Assembly: GCA_019695335.1 (NCBI GenBank)
Contig: JAIBAF010000004.1
Location: 38,873 to 102,872, forward strand
Reading direction: 5' to 3'
Source: a bacterium
GTDB lineage: Bacteria; CLD3; SB21
DNA: 64,000 bases
Shown: piece after piece, positions 24,977 to 34,384 of the stretch
Layout: the number at the start of each line of letters is the position of its first letter
Numbering within the stretch: position 1 is the stretch's first letter
Notes under the pieces: generated by a model
What the model was told of the DNA's origin: nothing
What the model saw: only the letters and a program-made list of their open reading frames with translations
The model's database searches: none
Program-made: the position numbers and the translations under genes

Positions 24977-26062
24977 TTAAAATGCTTCTCCGAAGGCAAT
25001 AGTTGGGTACGATGAATGTTTCCCATATGCAAAATCCAAGCGGATATTCGTACGGTCTTTTTTGTCGAGGGCAAAACGAATCCCCCATCCGGCAGAATAC
25101 TTGAACCGTTTCAATTTAAAATCGCTGAGCGTATGTGCGACATCGCCATAACCTCCAAAAGCAGCCAAACCAAATCGCCACCACATCGGAGAACGATATT
25201 CGGTTTGAAATGCCACCATGTGTTTGTCACGATATCTTGCCGGGTAATAACCGCGCGTATACGTCATACTTCCGAACATCGACATTTTATGATACGGCGG
25301 ATGACCGGGGATAAAATTAGCAAAAACCTGATACGCCAAAACATGATTGCCCCAAAAAGGAAAGTATTGCCTTAAGTCAATATTGAAGCGAACAAAATTA
25401 TAACTGCTTCCAATGACACGGTGGAACGGTACTATTGAAAACTGGTGATAACTGCCTTGCGTTGGAAATATATTGCTGTTACGCGAATCCCAGAAAATAA
25501 CGGCACCCAATCCTGACGTCCATTTTTTGTAACGCCCCGGAACATTCGCCGTATCGAGAATTCTTCCGTCTTCGACTTTGACGATTTTATTGTAATCTAG
25601 TTCCATAATTCCGCCCACGTAAAGACTAGGCATGATTTTTTTATGAAAGTTAACTAAAACCATGAATGCCTGAGGGGTGAAGTTTTCTTCAGAACTGTCA
25701 GGTGTACTAGCTCCGATTCCGTAGAAATAATTCGGAAACTTGGAATAACCAACGCTGGTAATCAAATGATACTTTTCATCATTCCAATAATGATCCGTAC
25801 TGAAACCAATTGAAATTTGTTTACGTTGCGTATACAAAAACATCCCGCCAATGGAATTGGATTTGGACAAGGAATCTTTTTTGGTTGTGTATAATAGCGC
25901 CGCACCGTATCCTAATTTGGTTTCTTCAGACCAAATCAAAATCGGAATCGGATACAAACTCTTTTTAGCTTTGTTGTTCCCATCCATTTCCTGAGCGGAT
26001 ATTCTTGTATTAAAAAAATACAGTCCCGCGATAACTGTAAGTAAAATCTTAAAATGCTTCAT
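24977..26062 (-). CDS. BamA/TamA-family outer-membrane beta-barrel protein
   Basis: A 361-residue protein with a signal peptide (cleaved after ISAQ) and no visible POTRA domains. It is a short Omp85-like barrel rather than a true BamA. Strand-rich repeats run throughout. The L6-loop motif TRGYYPARYRDK corresponds to the (V/I)RGF motif of the family, and the chain ends in Phe (FGEAF). Members of this group are barrels of unknown cargo. It is on the minus strand, 154 bases downstream of the RND gene and separated from it by a terminator. It may be transcribed with the hydrolase below. Confidence 0.85.
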   Translation of the reverse strand: MKHFKILLTVIAGLYFFNTRISAQEMDGNNKAKKSLYPIPILIWSEETKLGYGAALLYTTKKDSLSKSNSIGGMFLYTQRKQISIGFSTDHYWNDEKYHLITSVGYSKFPNYFYGIGASTPDSSEENFTPQAFMVLVNFHKKIMPSLYVGGIMELDYNKIVKVEDGRILDTANVPGRYKKWTSGLGAVIFWDSRNSNIFPTQGSYHQFSIVPFHRVIGSSYNFVRFNIDLRQYFPFWGNHVLAYQVFANFIPGHPPYHKMSMFGSMTYTRGYYPARYRDKHMVAFQTEYRSPMWWRFGLAAFGGYGDVAHTLSDFKLKRFKYSAGWGIRFALDKKDRTNIRLDFAYGKHSSYPTIAFGEAF

Positions 26063-26164
26063 GAACGTTTGTATTTTGTATTATATTTTTTTGCAATGTA
26101 GCAATTTTTTACCGAGCCGCAATACATTATTTTGGAGTTTTTTTGCAAAATTTTTAAATAAAAT

Positions 26165-26193
26165 AAGCCTCACGAAATTCTTTCATGAGGCTT
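26165..26193. terminator. Hairpin terminator after the efflux operon
   Basis: A 13-bp stem with one mismatch (26165-26177 with 26181-26193) and a 3-base loop. On the minus strand it is followed by ATTTTATTT. It ends the leftward RND operon. Confidence 0.75.
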
Positions 26194-26215
26194 TTCGATG
26201 TATATAAAGAACCGC

Positions 26216-29200
26216 TTATGCGGTTTCGATGACGTCGTGAACTACCGTCTTCTTGGCACGTTTCGGGAACACATGACGGAAAAGGCTCGGAATTTTCTCA
26301 CGCCATTCATCAACTTTAGAATAGACAACCGGCACTACAATCAATGTGAGCATCATGGAACTCGTCAGTCCTCCGATCAATGCCCATGCGAGCCCTGATT
26401 TCCATTCAGATCCGGCGCTGTGCGACATGGCAATAGGCATCATACCGATAATCATCGTCAGCGTCGTCATCAGGATCGGGCGTAAACGTGTCTGGCCTGC
26501 TTCCAGCAACGCTTCATACGTATTTAATTTTTGTTCGTCGCGCGTCTGATTCGTACGATCGACAAGCAGGATGGCGTTTTTGCCAACCAATCCTATCAAC
26601 ATGATAACGCCGAGAATTGAAAAAATATTGAGCGTTTTCATCATCAACGCCAGCGCCAGTAACGCTCCCACGATGGCGACCGGAATAGAAAACAACACAA
26701 CAAACGGATAAATATACGAATCATACAAAGCGACCATGATCATGTAAACGAATAAAATTCCCGCCAACATTGCGAGCCCAAGACTGCCGAAAGAATCAGC
26801 TTGATTTTTCAAGTCACCGGAATAGGCAATTTGAACGCCTTTAGGCAACGGTTCTTTTGCAAGCATAACTTTAAAATCATTAGCAATACTACCGCTCGGA
26901 CGACTGAGCGCCTGTGAAAAAACTGTAATGGCTGCATTACGGTCGCGGCGTTGCAGTTTTGTCGGGCCGGTCGTTTGAAAAATATTGGCGAATTGTTTTA
27001 ATTCAACCGCTTGTCCTTTATGATTGAAAAATGTCAATGAACCGATGTCGGATGTACGGTGACGGTCAAATTCATCCAGCTGAATACGGATATCAAATTC
27101 ATTGGCGCCGTCGCGAAATTTAGATTCGTCATCGCCCGTCAGTGCAACGCGCAAGGCCGCTCCGACCTCGGCGAGCGAAAGCCCGAACGTCGCCATTTTC
27201 TGGCGGTCAATTTCGATACGCGTTTCAGGTTTACCGTCTTCAGCCGAAAGGCGGACGTCCGCCGTTCCTGGAATATGGCGAAGCATGTCGGCAACTGTAT
27301 TGGCTGCTATCGTGACGTCGTCACGTACAGGTCCGCTCACAACAATCTGAATCGGCGTCTGATTGGCCGTTCCGAAAATTCCGATCGGATTGACACGGAC
27401 TTTGATTCCGGGAATTTGTTGTATACGTTGCTTGATTTCCCAACCGACGTCTTCCGTAGATTTAGCGCGTTCACTTTTTGGAACCAACGCGACGTTGAGT
27501 TCGGCAATGTTATTGGATGATTGACCGACCAATCCTTCGTTTGACGCTCCGACGTTAACAAAAACTTTATAAACTTCGGGCATCGCCATAATCGTTTTTT
27601 CAACTTCTCGAGTTGTGTAATTGGTGTTTTCGATCGTCGAGCCCGGAGGTAATTCGATCGTCACCGCAAATTCACCGCGATCAGATTGTGTGATAAATTC
27701 ACCGCCGATAAAACCTAGCGGAAGCAAAGCGACTGAACCAATAAACAAAGCAATAGTGGCCAGCGCGATTTTACCACGATTGGCCAAGCTCCATTTTAGT
27801 AGCGATAAATAATGGCGGCTGAATTGGTCATACAGCGATTCAAACCCGAGTGCAAATCGTCCGAGTAATGTATTTTTTGTAAGGTGCTCGATCTTGGCAA
27901 ACCGTGAAGCCAATGCCGGTGTGATCGTAAATGAAACCAACAAACTCAAAAGCGTCGACACGACAACAACAATGGCAAACTGACGGATAATATCACCGAT
28001 CAATCCGGTTGTCATAGCCAGTGGCACGAACACCACAACGTCAACGAGCGTGATCGAAAGCGCCGCAAATCCGATTTCATTTCTTCCTTTCACCGCGGCC
28101 GTCATCCGGTCTTCGCCCATTTCAAGCCGTCGGTAAATATTTTCCAAAACGACAATCGAATCGTCAACGAGAATACCGACTACGAGAGAAAGCCCGAGCA
28201 ACGTCATAAGATTTAGCGAGAAACCAAACGCATACATGGCAATGAACGTAGAAATCAACGATGCCGGAATCGCAATCATCACAATGACGGAATTGCGCAA
28301 GCTGTGCAGGAAGAGCAACATGACCAACGCAACCAAACCAACAGCTAATGCTAGATCAAATTTCACCGCGTTAGCAGCATCGACCGTAAACATTGAACCG
28401 TCCTGAGCAATATTGACATTAAATCCAAATTCGGCATAATCTTTTTCCATCAGCTGAATTTCTTTGCGAACCAGCTTGCTCACTTCGACGGCATTTGCAT
28501 CCGATTGTTTTTGTACTAAAACTCCGACCGAAGTTTTTCCATTGATCCGGCTGATATTCGTGTAATCTTTTTGACCATCCTGCACTTCGGCGATATCTGC
28601 CAATTTAATATCTCCGCCCTGACGGGATTTACCGATCACAAGATTGCGCAGTTCGTCGACGGAATTGAATTTTCCCGCAACACGGACGATAAATTGTCCG
28701 TCTGAATCTTTGATCTTACCGGTCGGGAAATCAAGATTGGAAGACTTAATCGCTTCAGTAACGGCAAGAATCGATAGTCCATAGCCTTTTAATTTTCCCT
28801 GATCGAGATTGATTTTGATCTCACGTTCGTCCCCTCCGATCAATGTAATCTGACCGACGCCGGCGAGTTTAGAAAACCTGGGCTGAACGTGATCTTTGAT
28901 AAATTGGTAAAATTCGCGTGACGGCATGGTGCTCGTAACACCAAGGCGCAGAACAGGAATTTCATCGATCGCAAATTTCGACAACCGCGGTGTCAACGCA
29001 TCGTCAGGCAATTTTGATGCGATCTCTCCGACTTTGCGTTGTGCGTCTTGCAGCGCTGTTTCAATATTAGCGCCTTGATTGAATTCCACATTCACAAACG
29101 ATACGCCTTCGGAAGACGTAGACGATACGGCGGAGATTTCATCCAAACTTGAAACTGCATCTTCGACTAATTTGCTGACCGATGTTTCAACTTCATTGGG

Positions 29201-29365
29201 AGAAGCGCCGGGATAAATCGTCGTAATCGTCACCACCGGCGGTGTGATTTTCGGAAGCAATTCATACGATAATTGTGTATAGCTGAATAGCCCCAAAACG
29301 CCGAGCGCCGCAAATAATACGACGATCAGGCTGGGCCGTTTAATGGATAACTCGGTAATAGTCAT
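26216..29365 (-). CDS. RND efflux transporter, HAE1 (AcrB-like) family
   Basis: A 1049-residue inner-membrane pump with the standard 12-helix layout and two large periplasmic loops. The opening TELSIKRPSLIVVLFAALG is typical of HAE1 transporters. The proton-relay aspartates lie in GILVDDSIVVLENI (about residue 400). A probable export substrate is a hydrophobic or amphiphilic compound. I start at ATG 29365, 9 bases after AGGAG, rather than the upstream TTG at 29371. It is the last gene of the TolC-adaptor-unknown-RND group, which is a complete tripartite system. A heavy-metal (CzcA) assignment is less likely from these sequences. Confidence 0.93.
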   Translation of the reverse strand: MTITELSIKRPSLIVVLFAALGVLGLFSYTQLSYELLPKITPPVVTITTIYPGASPNEVETSVSKLVEDAVSSLDEISAVSSTSSEGVSFVNVEFNQGANIETALQDAQRKVGEIASKLPDDALTPRLSKFAIDEIPVLRLGVTSTMPSREFYQFIKDHVQPRFSKLAGVGQITLIGGDEREIKINLDQGKLKGYGLSILAVTEAIKSSNLDFPTGKIKDSDGQFIVRVAGKFNSVDELRNLVIGKSRQGGDIKLADIAEVQDGQKDYTNISRINGKTSVGVLVQKQSDANAVEVSKLVRKEIQLMEKDYAEFGFNVNIAQDGSMFTVDAANAVKFDLALAVGLVALVMLLFLHSLRNSVIVMIAIPASLISTFIAMYAFGFSLNLMTLLGLSLVVGILVDDSIVVLENIYRRLEMGEDRMTAAVKGRNEIGFAALSITLVDVVVFVPLAMTTGLIGDIIRQFAIVVVVSTLLSLLVSFTITPALASRFAKIEHLTKNTLLGRFALGFESLYDQFSRHYLSLLKWSLANRGKIALATIALFIGSVALLPLGFIGGEFITQSDRGEFAVTIELPPGSTIENTNYTTREVEKTIMAMPEVYKVFVNVGASNEGLVGQSSNNIAELNVALVPKSERAKSTEDVGWEIKQRIQQIPGIKVRVNPIGIFGTANQTPIQIVVSGPVRDDVTIAANTVADMLRHIPGTADVRLSAEDGKPETRIEIDRQKMATFGLSLAEVGAALRVALTGDDESKFRDGANEFDIRIQLDEFDRHRTSDIGSLTFFNHKGQAVELKQFANIFQTTGPTKLQRRDRNAAITVFSQALSRPSGSIANDFKVMLAKEPLPKGVQIAYSGDLKNQADSFGSLGLAMLAGILFVYMIMVALYDSYIYPFVVLFSIPVAIVGALLALALMMKTLNIFSILGVIMLIGLVGKNAILLVDRTNQTRDEQKLNTYEALLEAGQTRLRPILMTTLTMIIGMMPIAMSHSAGSEWKSGLAWALIGGLTSSMMLTLIVVPVVYSKVDEWREKIPSLFRHVFPKRAKKTVVHDVIETA

Positions 29366-29389
29366 ATTCAAAAACTCCTGCTATTAGTC

Positions 29390-29767
29390 TTAATCTTTAC
29401 ATGATGCTTTGGCATCATCGAGTCTCTTAAGCCACGCCTGATACAAGTGCCGTGGAAATTTGACGCGATGGATATTCGTACGCTGCATATCATTAAATTC
29501 TGCACGGGAAAAACTCAATTGCGTATAGACGTTAAAATCCCATTGAATCGCAATCTCTTCGGCCACACTGAGTGCGGCGTGCTCAAAAACATTACCGGAA
29601 TTGACGATGGTATCTTTAAAACGAAAAACAAATTCTTCGCACCATTTTGCTACGTCTAAATCCGTTATATCCTGCCAGCCACTTTCAATGGCCATCGTCA
29701 ATACTATCTTTAAATTTTCTGCATTCCAATCGAGGGAAATTTTATTATTTGATTCTATTGCAACCAT
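29390..29767 (-). CDS. Unknown 125-residue protein inside the efflux operon
   Basis: A soluble protein without signal peptide or membrane segment. It is mixed alpha and beta, with acidic helices (AKWCEEFVFRFKDTIVN, HAALSVAEEIAIQWD) and two Cys. AAAGG stands before the ATG. It sits between the adaptor and RND genes (46 and 24-base gaps), an unusual position for a tripartite pump operon. Its cytoplasmic location means it cannot be a pump subunit in the classical sense. A regulatory or assembly role is inference only. Confidence 0.7.
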   Translation of the reverse strand: MVAIESNNKISLDWNAENLKIVLTMAIESGWQDITDLDVAKWCEEFVFRFKDTIVNSGNVFEHAALSVAEEIAIQWDFNVYTQLSFSRAEFNDMQRTNIHRVKFPRHLYQAWLKRLDDAKASCKD

Positions 29768-29813
29768 CTTTAACCTTTATCTGAGTCTAACATTAATAAT
29801 CTTAATTGAAATT

Positions 29814-30863
29814 TTACTTCACTACTGAAACAGCAATGCTGTCGCGGAGATTGTTATGTCCGTTTACCACAATTGTTTCGCTTTCTTTTAATCCTGACAG
29901 AATCTGGACATTCGTTCCGGATTCGGCACCGGCAATAATCGACCGTTTGACAGCTATTCCATTCTCTACAACAAATACTTCGGGTTTTTTGACACTGCCG
30001 ATGATTGCTTCACGCGGAATCATTATGGCTTCGGACTGACTGAGCGACACAAACGACACTCGACCGAACATCCCGGCTTTCAACGGGTGGTCTTTGTGAT
30101 TCGGCAAATTGATTTCAACCGGATAAGTATGCGCTTCATCGCCTTTATCGCTGATCGTTGTTATACGTCCTTCAAATGTCACACCGGGATAAACGTCGGT
30201 GGTTACTTCGACTTTATCTCCAACTTTCAGCCGAAACACATCGGCTTCAGCAACATTCAACTTAACTTTCAGCTTGGAAATATCGACAACATTTGCCACA
30301 ACCATTTTTTCCTGAATCATAGTGCCGACGTCCACATTGCGTGCGGTTACTACACCGGCAATGGGCGTTTTGATCTGGGTGTCATTGTACTGGCGTCGCG
30401 CAATAATATATTGAGACTCCGCAACCTGATAACTCTGACGGATCGTTTCGTACTGTGCATCGGAAACTGTTTTTTCTTTGTTCAAAGCTTCATACCGTTC
30501 CAGGTCTTTTTTTGCTTTTTCATAATTGACTTGCGCGACATTCAAATTGGCTTTTTTAATTTCATCGTCCACTTGAATAATGGGTGCACCGGCGGCTTTG
30601 TATTCACCAACTTCAGCTAACACACGAACAGCTTTACCTTGAGTTTCCGAAACAATCGCCACATCATTGTCGCCGGTAATGGTACCGACTAATGATAATT
30701 CGGTTTTGAAAGGTAATTTACCGACTGTGACAACCGATACAGGAATCGTCGTCAGTTTGTCAACTTTTGCACTCGCTTCAACTTTGGCTTTATTATTAAC
30801 CAATACACCAATGATTGTTCCGAGAACGATCAGAATACCAACAGTTACTTTTATTTTTTTCAT
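29814..30863 (-). CDS. RND pump periplasmic adaptor (MFP/HlyD family)
   Basis: A 349-residue protein with an N-terminal membrane anchor or signal (about 5-25). The lipoyl-type half-motifs are IVSETQGKAVRVLAEVGEYK and TPIAGVVTARNVDVGTMI. They flank a helical hairpin at about 105-155 (KAKKDLERYEALNKEKTVSD, then ESQYIIARRQYN). A beta-barrel domain and a membrane-proximal domain follow. It links the inner-membrane pump to the TolC channel. AAGGAG precedes the ATG. The hairpin is short, as in AcrA-like adaptors lacking an extra extension. Confidence 0.92.
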   Translation of the reverse strand: MKKIKVTVGILIVLGTIIGVLVNNKAKVEASAKVDKLTTIPVSVVTVGKLPFKTELSLVGTITGDNDVAIVSETQGKAVRVLAEVGEYKAAGAPIIQVDDEIKKANLNVAQVNYEKAKKDLERYEALNKEKTVSDAQYETIRQSYQVAESQYIIARRQYNDTQIKTPIAGVVTARNVDVGTMIQEKMVVANVVDISKLKVKLNVAEADVFRLKVGDKVEVTTDVYPGVTFEGRITTISDKGDEAHTYPVEINLPNHKDHPLKAGMFGRVSFVSLSQSEAIMIPREAIIGSVKKPEVFVVENGIAVKRSIIAGAESGTNVQILSGLKESETIVVNGHNNLRDSIAVSVVK

Positions 30864-30891
30864 ACCATTCTCCTTCTATAAATAATGATTC

Positions 30892-32187
30892 TTACTCACC
30901 AATAGATTTTTGTAAACGTGCTAAGGCCAACTCATAATCAACCAATGCCTGCGTGTGATTGGTTTTAGCTTGTAAAACTGAAACTTCGGCATCGATCACG
31001 TCGGAAGTTAAGGCGACGCCGTTTTTAAATTTTTCACTGGTAATGCGAAAACTTTCTTCAGCTTGTTTGACACTTTCCTCTGATACGGCAATTTTTTCTT
31101 TGGCTTGAATGACGCCCAGATAATTTTGAGTCACTTCGAGCCCGATACCGTCTTTCAGCAATCCTAATGCGTCTTTAGTTTGTGCAACTTGTGATTGCGC
31201 TTGTGTAGTTTGGTGCGACGTGCTGTTCCAATTCCAGATATCGAGTGTTACGTTAATACCGACATCCCAAGAATCTTTGAATTTATCCTGCGTCGGGAAG
31301 TAACGCGAATTCGGGCGATTGTAATAAAAATTACCGACAGCGTATACTTGAGGATACCAACTGCCTTTGGCGGCTTTCACACCGGCCTCAGCCGCTTTCA
31401 CGCGCAATTCCATTGCCTGTACATCCTGACGGTTTAATCCTTTTTGAACCAATGAATTTTTTTCTTCTAAATTCTTAAGTTGGGTAGTTACATCGGCATT
31501 CAATTCGATTTGCGTATCCAACGGAAGACTGAGTTGATTATTTAAATTAATCATGGCGATTTGAACGCCGTTTTTTGCATCGATTTGTTGCAATAACGTA
31601 TTGGACAACTGGACCTGGATTTTCAAAACGTCATTATTGGTCAAAAGTCCTTGAGCGTATAAATTCTGTGCGTCTTTCAAATGGGCACGAACTTGTTCGA
31701 CATTTTCATCGACAACTTTTTTCACTTCGTTTGCTTTAAATAAGTTCCAGTAAGCCTGACGAACGTTAAACATCAGATCGATTTTGTCTTTCGAGTAATC
31801 TAATTGCGAAGCATCTTCGCTGAGTTTGGTCGCTTTATAGGTATTGTCGATTTTGAAACCGGTGAATAAAGGCTGTTGTACCGTCGTTTTAATGGTATAG
31901 TTATTGAAAATCGATGGTACAAAAGCGATGCCATTAACAACAACTCCCGGCACTTCGCTCAGGCGCGTATACGCCGCTGTCAGTTTCAACGATGGAAGTC
32001 TTTGTCCGTTGATTTCTTTGGTTTTCGCAACAGCGGATTCGACTTTCTGCGATGAAGCATGAAGCGATTTGCTGTTTTCAATGCCAATGGCCACGGCTTC
32101 GTCGACCGTCAGTTTGCGCTTTTCCTGTGTATGCACTGAAATCGAAAAAAAGATTAAACTTGCTATTAGCCATGAAGAAAAAGTCAT
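30892..32187 (-). CDS. TolC family outer-membrane efflux channel
   Basis: A 431-residue protein with a signal peptide (ending HTQ) and the two repeated helix-rich halves of the TolC family. Each half carries a long helical hairpin (KVDDNVEQVRAH type and SEESVKQAEESFRITSEKFK) and a short beta region. The sequence KLTVDEAVAIGIENS at the mature N-terminus is the standard start. The second half has QSQVAQTKDALGLLKDGI. AGGAG is 9-11 bases upstream. It is the first structural gene of the pump set, 137 bases downstream of tetR, and probably has read-through from the tetR promoter or a promoter of its own in that gap. Confidence 0.93.
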   Translation of the reverse strand: MTFSSWLIASLIFFSISVHTQEKRKLTVDEAVAIGIENSKSLHASSQKVESAVAKTKEINGQRLPSLKLTAAYTRLSEVPGVVVNGIAFVPSIFNNYTIKTTVQQPLFTGFKIDNTYKATKLSEDASQLDYSKDKIDLMFNVRQAYWNLFKANEVKKVVDENVEQVRAHLKDAQNLYAQGLLTNNDVLKIQVQLSNTLLQQIDAKNGVQIAMINLNNQLSLPLDTQIELNADVTTQLKNLEEKNSLVQKGLNRQDVQAMELRVKAAEAGVKAAKGSWYPQVYAVGNFYYNRPNSRYFPTQDKFKDSWDVGINVTLDIWNWNSTSHQTTQAQSQVAQTKDALGLLKDGIGLEVTQNYLGVIQAKEKIAVSEESVKQAEESFRITSEKFKNGVALTSDVIDAEVSVLQAKTNHTQALVDYELALARLQKSIGE

Positions 32188-32324
32188 ATAAATAATCTCC
32201 TGATTGTCTGAGAGTTAAGTCTTTAGTGTATGCTTATAGTAATCTGCTGATACGCTTTTTGTGTTATATTATTCTAATTTTTAATTGTATTTTTTTGATC
32301 TCTCTTACTAGAAGACGAACGGCT

Positions 32325-32957
32325 TTACACTTTTTCTACGGATTCACTGTGTTTTTTTTTGTAATTAATTCGGGCGTCGTCTGTCAAAATTCCTTCAAAG
32401 AAGACTTTGGCAAAATTTTCGAAAACCTGATCAGCTGAATACGGAAGTTCAGCCAACACATCAGGATTCATGACCGCTTCGTTCGCTTTCGCATAAATCA
32501 AAATAAAAAGGTGCGGATCGAGATCTTTTCTGAAAACGCCGTTTTGAACCCCTTCGCTGATTACTTTCATGAAGTCTCGGAAAATTCTTTCTCGACGTTG
32601 AGCATCCACTTGTTTCCACAATTCTGGCGTATTTTTTCTCAAGTCATCGATCATTGCGCGGCTCATACGCGACCAAATCCGTGTGATGTAGTAAATCATC
32701 TGTTTAAATTTGTCTACAAAATCCAGTTCCGGATCATTCATAGTTACTTCAAGATTGCGATCGCAATTGGACATTACAATGTGAGTAACTTCTGCAATTA
32801 ATTCCTCTTTACTCTGAAAATACTGATACAGAGTTTTTTTGCTCATACCCAATTGCTCAGCCAAAGCTTCCATCGTGACGCTGCTACAGCCGTGTTTAAA
32901 AAATTGTTCCTCCGCCGCTTCAAGGATTCGATTTCTGATTTTTAATTCGTGTGACAT
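32325..32957 (-). CDS. TetR/AcrR-family transcriptional repressor of the efflux operon
   Basis: A 210-residue regulator. The N-terminal helix-turn-helix (about 10-55) contains ILEAAEEQFFKHG and TMEALAEQLGMSKKTLYQYF. The C-terminal ligand-binding domain has no conserved motif that would reveal the inducer. GGAG stands about 9 bases before the ATG. It is transcribed in the same direction as the pump genes rather than divergently. Two matching palindromes upstream are the likely operators, so autoregulation and control of the pump are inferred. Confidence 0.92.
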   Translation of the reverse strand: MSHELKIRNRILEAAEEQFFKHGCSSVTMEALAEQLGMSKKTLYQYFQSKEELIAEVTHIVMSNCDRNLEVTMNDPELDFVDKFKQMIYYITRIWSRMSRAMIDDLRKNTPELWKQVDAQRRERIFRDFMKVISEGVQNGVFRKDLDPHLFILIYAKANEAVMNPDVLAELPYSADQVFENFAKVFFEGILTDDARINYKKKHSESVEKV

Positions 32958-32983
32958 TTCAAACTCCGTAAGGCATTTCTGCC

Positions 32984-33021
32984 ATTATACTCTGGAAACC
33001 AATTTAGGCTTCTGGGTTTCC
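32984..33021 (-). promoter_or_regulatory. tetR promoter -10 box with candidate TetR operator 1
   Basis: On the minus strand a perfect TATAAT lies at 32989-32984, about 27 bases before the tetR start. It is preceded directly by the inverted repeat GGAAACC/GGTTTCC (32994-33000 and 33015-33021; 28 bp overall, half-sites 14 bases apart). A bound repressor would cover the -35 region. The same palindrome recurs at 33058-33085. Confidence 0.6.
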
Positions 33022-33029
33022 GTTAGGTT

Positions 33030-33054
33030 AAAAAAATTGCTCTTTTTAAAGAGC
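33030..33054 (-). terminator. Terminator of the AraC-type gene
   Basis: On the minus strand a 7-bp perfect stem, GCTCTTT/AAAGAGC (33039-33045 and 33048-33054) with a two-base core loop, is followed by AATTTTTTT. It lies about 120 bases downstream of the AraC-type gene stop. Confidence 0.65.
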
Positions 33055-33057
33055 TGT

Positions 33058-33085
33058 GGAAACTTAAATCGTTTTTACGGTTTCC
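33058..33085. promoter_or_regulatory. Candidate TetR operator 2
   Basis: Inverted repeat GGAAAC/GGTTTCC with the same 21-base start-to-start spacing of half-sites (33058 and 33079) as operator 1. It lies 64 bases further from the tetR start. Confidence 0.5.
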
Positions 33086-33175
33086 AATATAAAAAGTTTC
33101 ATATCACAAGTCAATAAAAAATTTAAATTTTTTTATTGGTATTAAATACTTGAAAAATTTTGCTTTAACAATAAT

Positions 33176-34303
33176 TTATAAAGCTACGTTAAAGGCTCTT
33201 TCGTGGCTGGATGACTGGAGAAACTCGGTGGGGGTCTGTCCGGTTTGATTCTTAAAAACCCGATTAAAAGAACTTTTATTTTTGAAGCCGGAATTGAGGG
33301 CAACGGCTAACATGGTCTCATTCTCGAGCTTACCTTTTAAAATAAACTGCTTTGCTTCATGGATACGATACTCGTTGACAAAATCATTGAAAGAAAGTCC
33401 TGCATGCTCGTTCAGCGCATCCGATAGTGAGCGAACACTAATGCCTAAGCCTGCGGCTACATCTGAATATTTCAAATCGCAATTCAAATAAAGCTTTTGT
33501 GTCTGCATCAGTTTCCTGAGACTGGTTATGATATTATCCATCTCATCCGCCGACAAACGGCCGTTTTTTTGTTGCCATAATTTCCAAGAAGGAACGAATA
33601 TCATTTCCGGTTTTATCAAGGCAAAGTATGCCAATGAAAAAATAACAACTGCATAAATAGGCGTACCCCATAGTTTGAAATCGAACAAATTTTCATACGT
33701 GAGAAAGTAATAAACTGACTGAACGGTATTGAATAAAACATATAACGTCAGCGCCGAATATGATAACAGCAACCATTTATTACTTAAAATTTGTTTTCCA
33801 TAGTTCCCAAAAACAAATATGGATCCGATCAGATACCCTAAGCTTTGTATGTAGTACACCGAGGAATAAATGAAGCTTTCTTCGTGGTTATAAAATAATG
33901 AGCGATCCTGAATGAAAATTAATTTCATTTCTTTAGACCATAGGTAATACGGAGTAAAATAGACTACCACTAGTATGACTGGAACAACATGGAGCAATTG
34001 AATCGGTGAAAAATGCACGGACTGCCCGGTGAAACTTCTCGCATAAAAATAATATAAGGGAGGTAACATGAACCAAAAAGGTGAGGAAACGAACAGCAAA
34101 TGCGGCCACGTCTGATACAATCCCGAAAGAGAAATAACCCGTTCAACTAAAGCCAGTGAGAAAATAAACATCATAGCAGCCAGATAACGATTAGCTGTTG
34201 GGTATCCTTTTTTAGTTGCCAATAATACAATACCCAAAAAAACACCCTGAAAAATAATTGCACCGTAAAAAAACGGCCACCAGTTAAAAGTTGAAGCATC
34301 CAT
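33176..34303 (-). CDS. Membrane-bound AraC-family transcriptional regulator
   Basis: A 375-residue protein. About residues 8-235 contain seven or so hydrophobic helices (FFYGAIIFQGVFLGIVLLA, LLHVVPVILVVVYF). The AraC/XylS DNA-binding domain is at about 270-370, with two helix-turn-helix units (SDVAAGLGISVRSLSDALNE and TMLAVALNSGFKNKSSFNR). It closes with the typical GQTPTEFLQ. Such proteins sense a membrane or extracellular cue directly. It stands 81 bases downstream of the LytTR regulator gene on the same strand. Its target genes are unknown; the neighbouring efflux cluster is one possibility. Confidence 0.88.
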   Translation of the reverse strand: MDASTFNWWPFFYGAIIFQGVFLGIVLLATKKGYPTANRYLAAMMFIFSLALVERVISLSGLYQTWPHLLFVSSPFWFMLPPLYYFYARSFTGQSVHFSPIQLLHVVPVILVVVYFTPYYLWSKEMKLIFIQDRSLFYNHEESFIYSSVYYIQSLGYLIGSIFVFGNYGKQILSNKWLLLSYSALTLYVLFNTVQSVYYFLTYENLFDFKLWGTPIYAVVIFSLAYFALIKPEMIFVPSWKLWQQKNGRLSADEMDNIITSLRKLMQTQKLYLNCDLKYSDVAAGLGISVRSLSDALNEHAGLSFNDFVNEYRIHEAKQFILKGKLENETMLAVALNSGFKNKSSFNRVFKNQTGQTPTEFLQSSSHERAFNVAL

Positions 34304-34384
34304 GGTTTACCTATCTGACGTGAATGTCCGATATACGGTTATGCCAGGCTAAAGTTACAATAACTGTACTTTAGAGTTTTATAC

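Noticed and set aside
30087..30620. Open frame antisense to the adaptor gene
   Set aside because: Phe/Ile-rich product without family features; it arises from the codon pattern of the adaptor gene.
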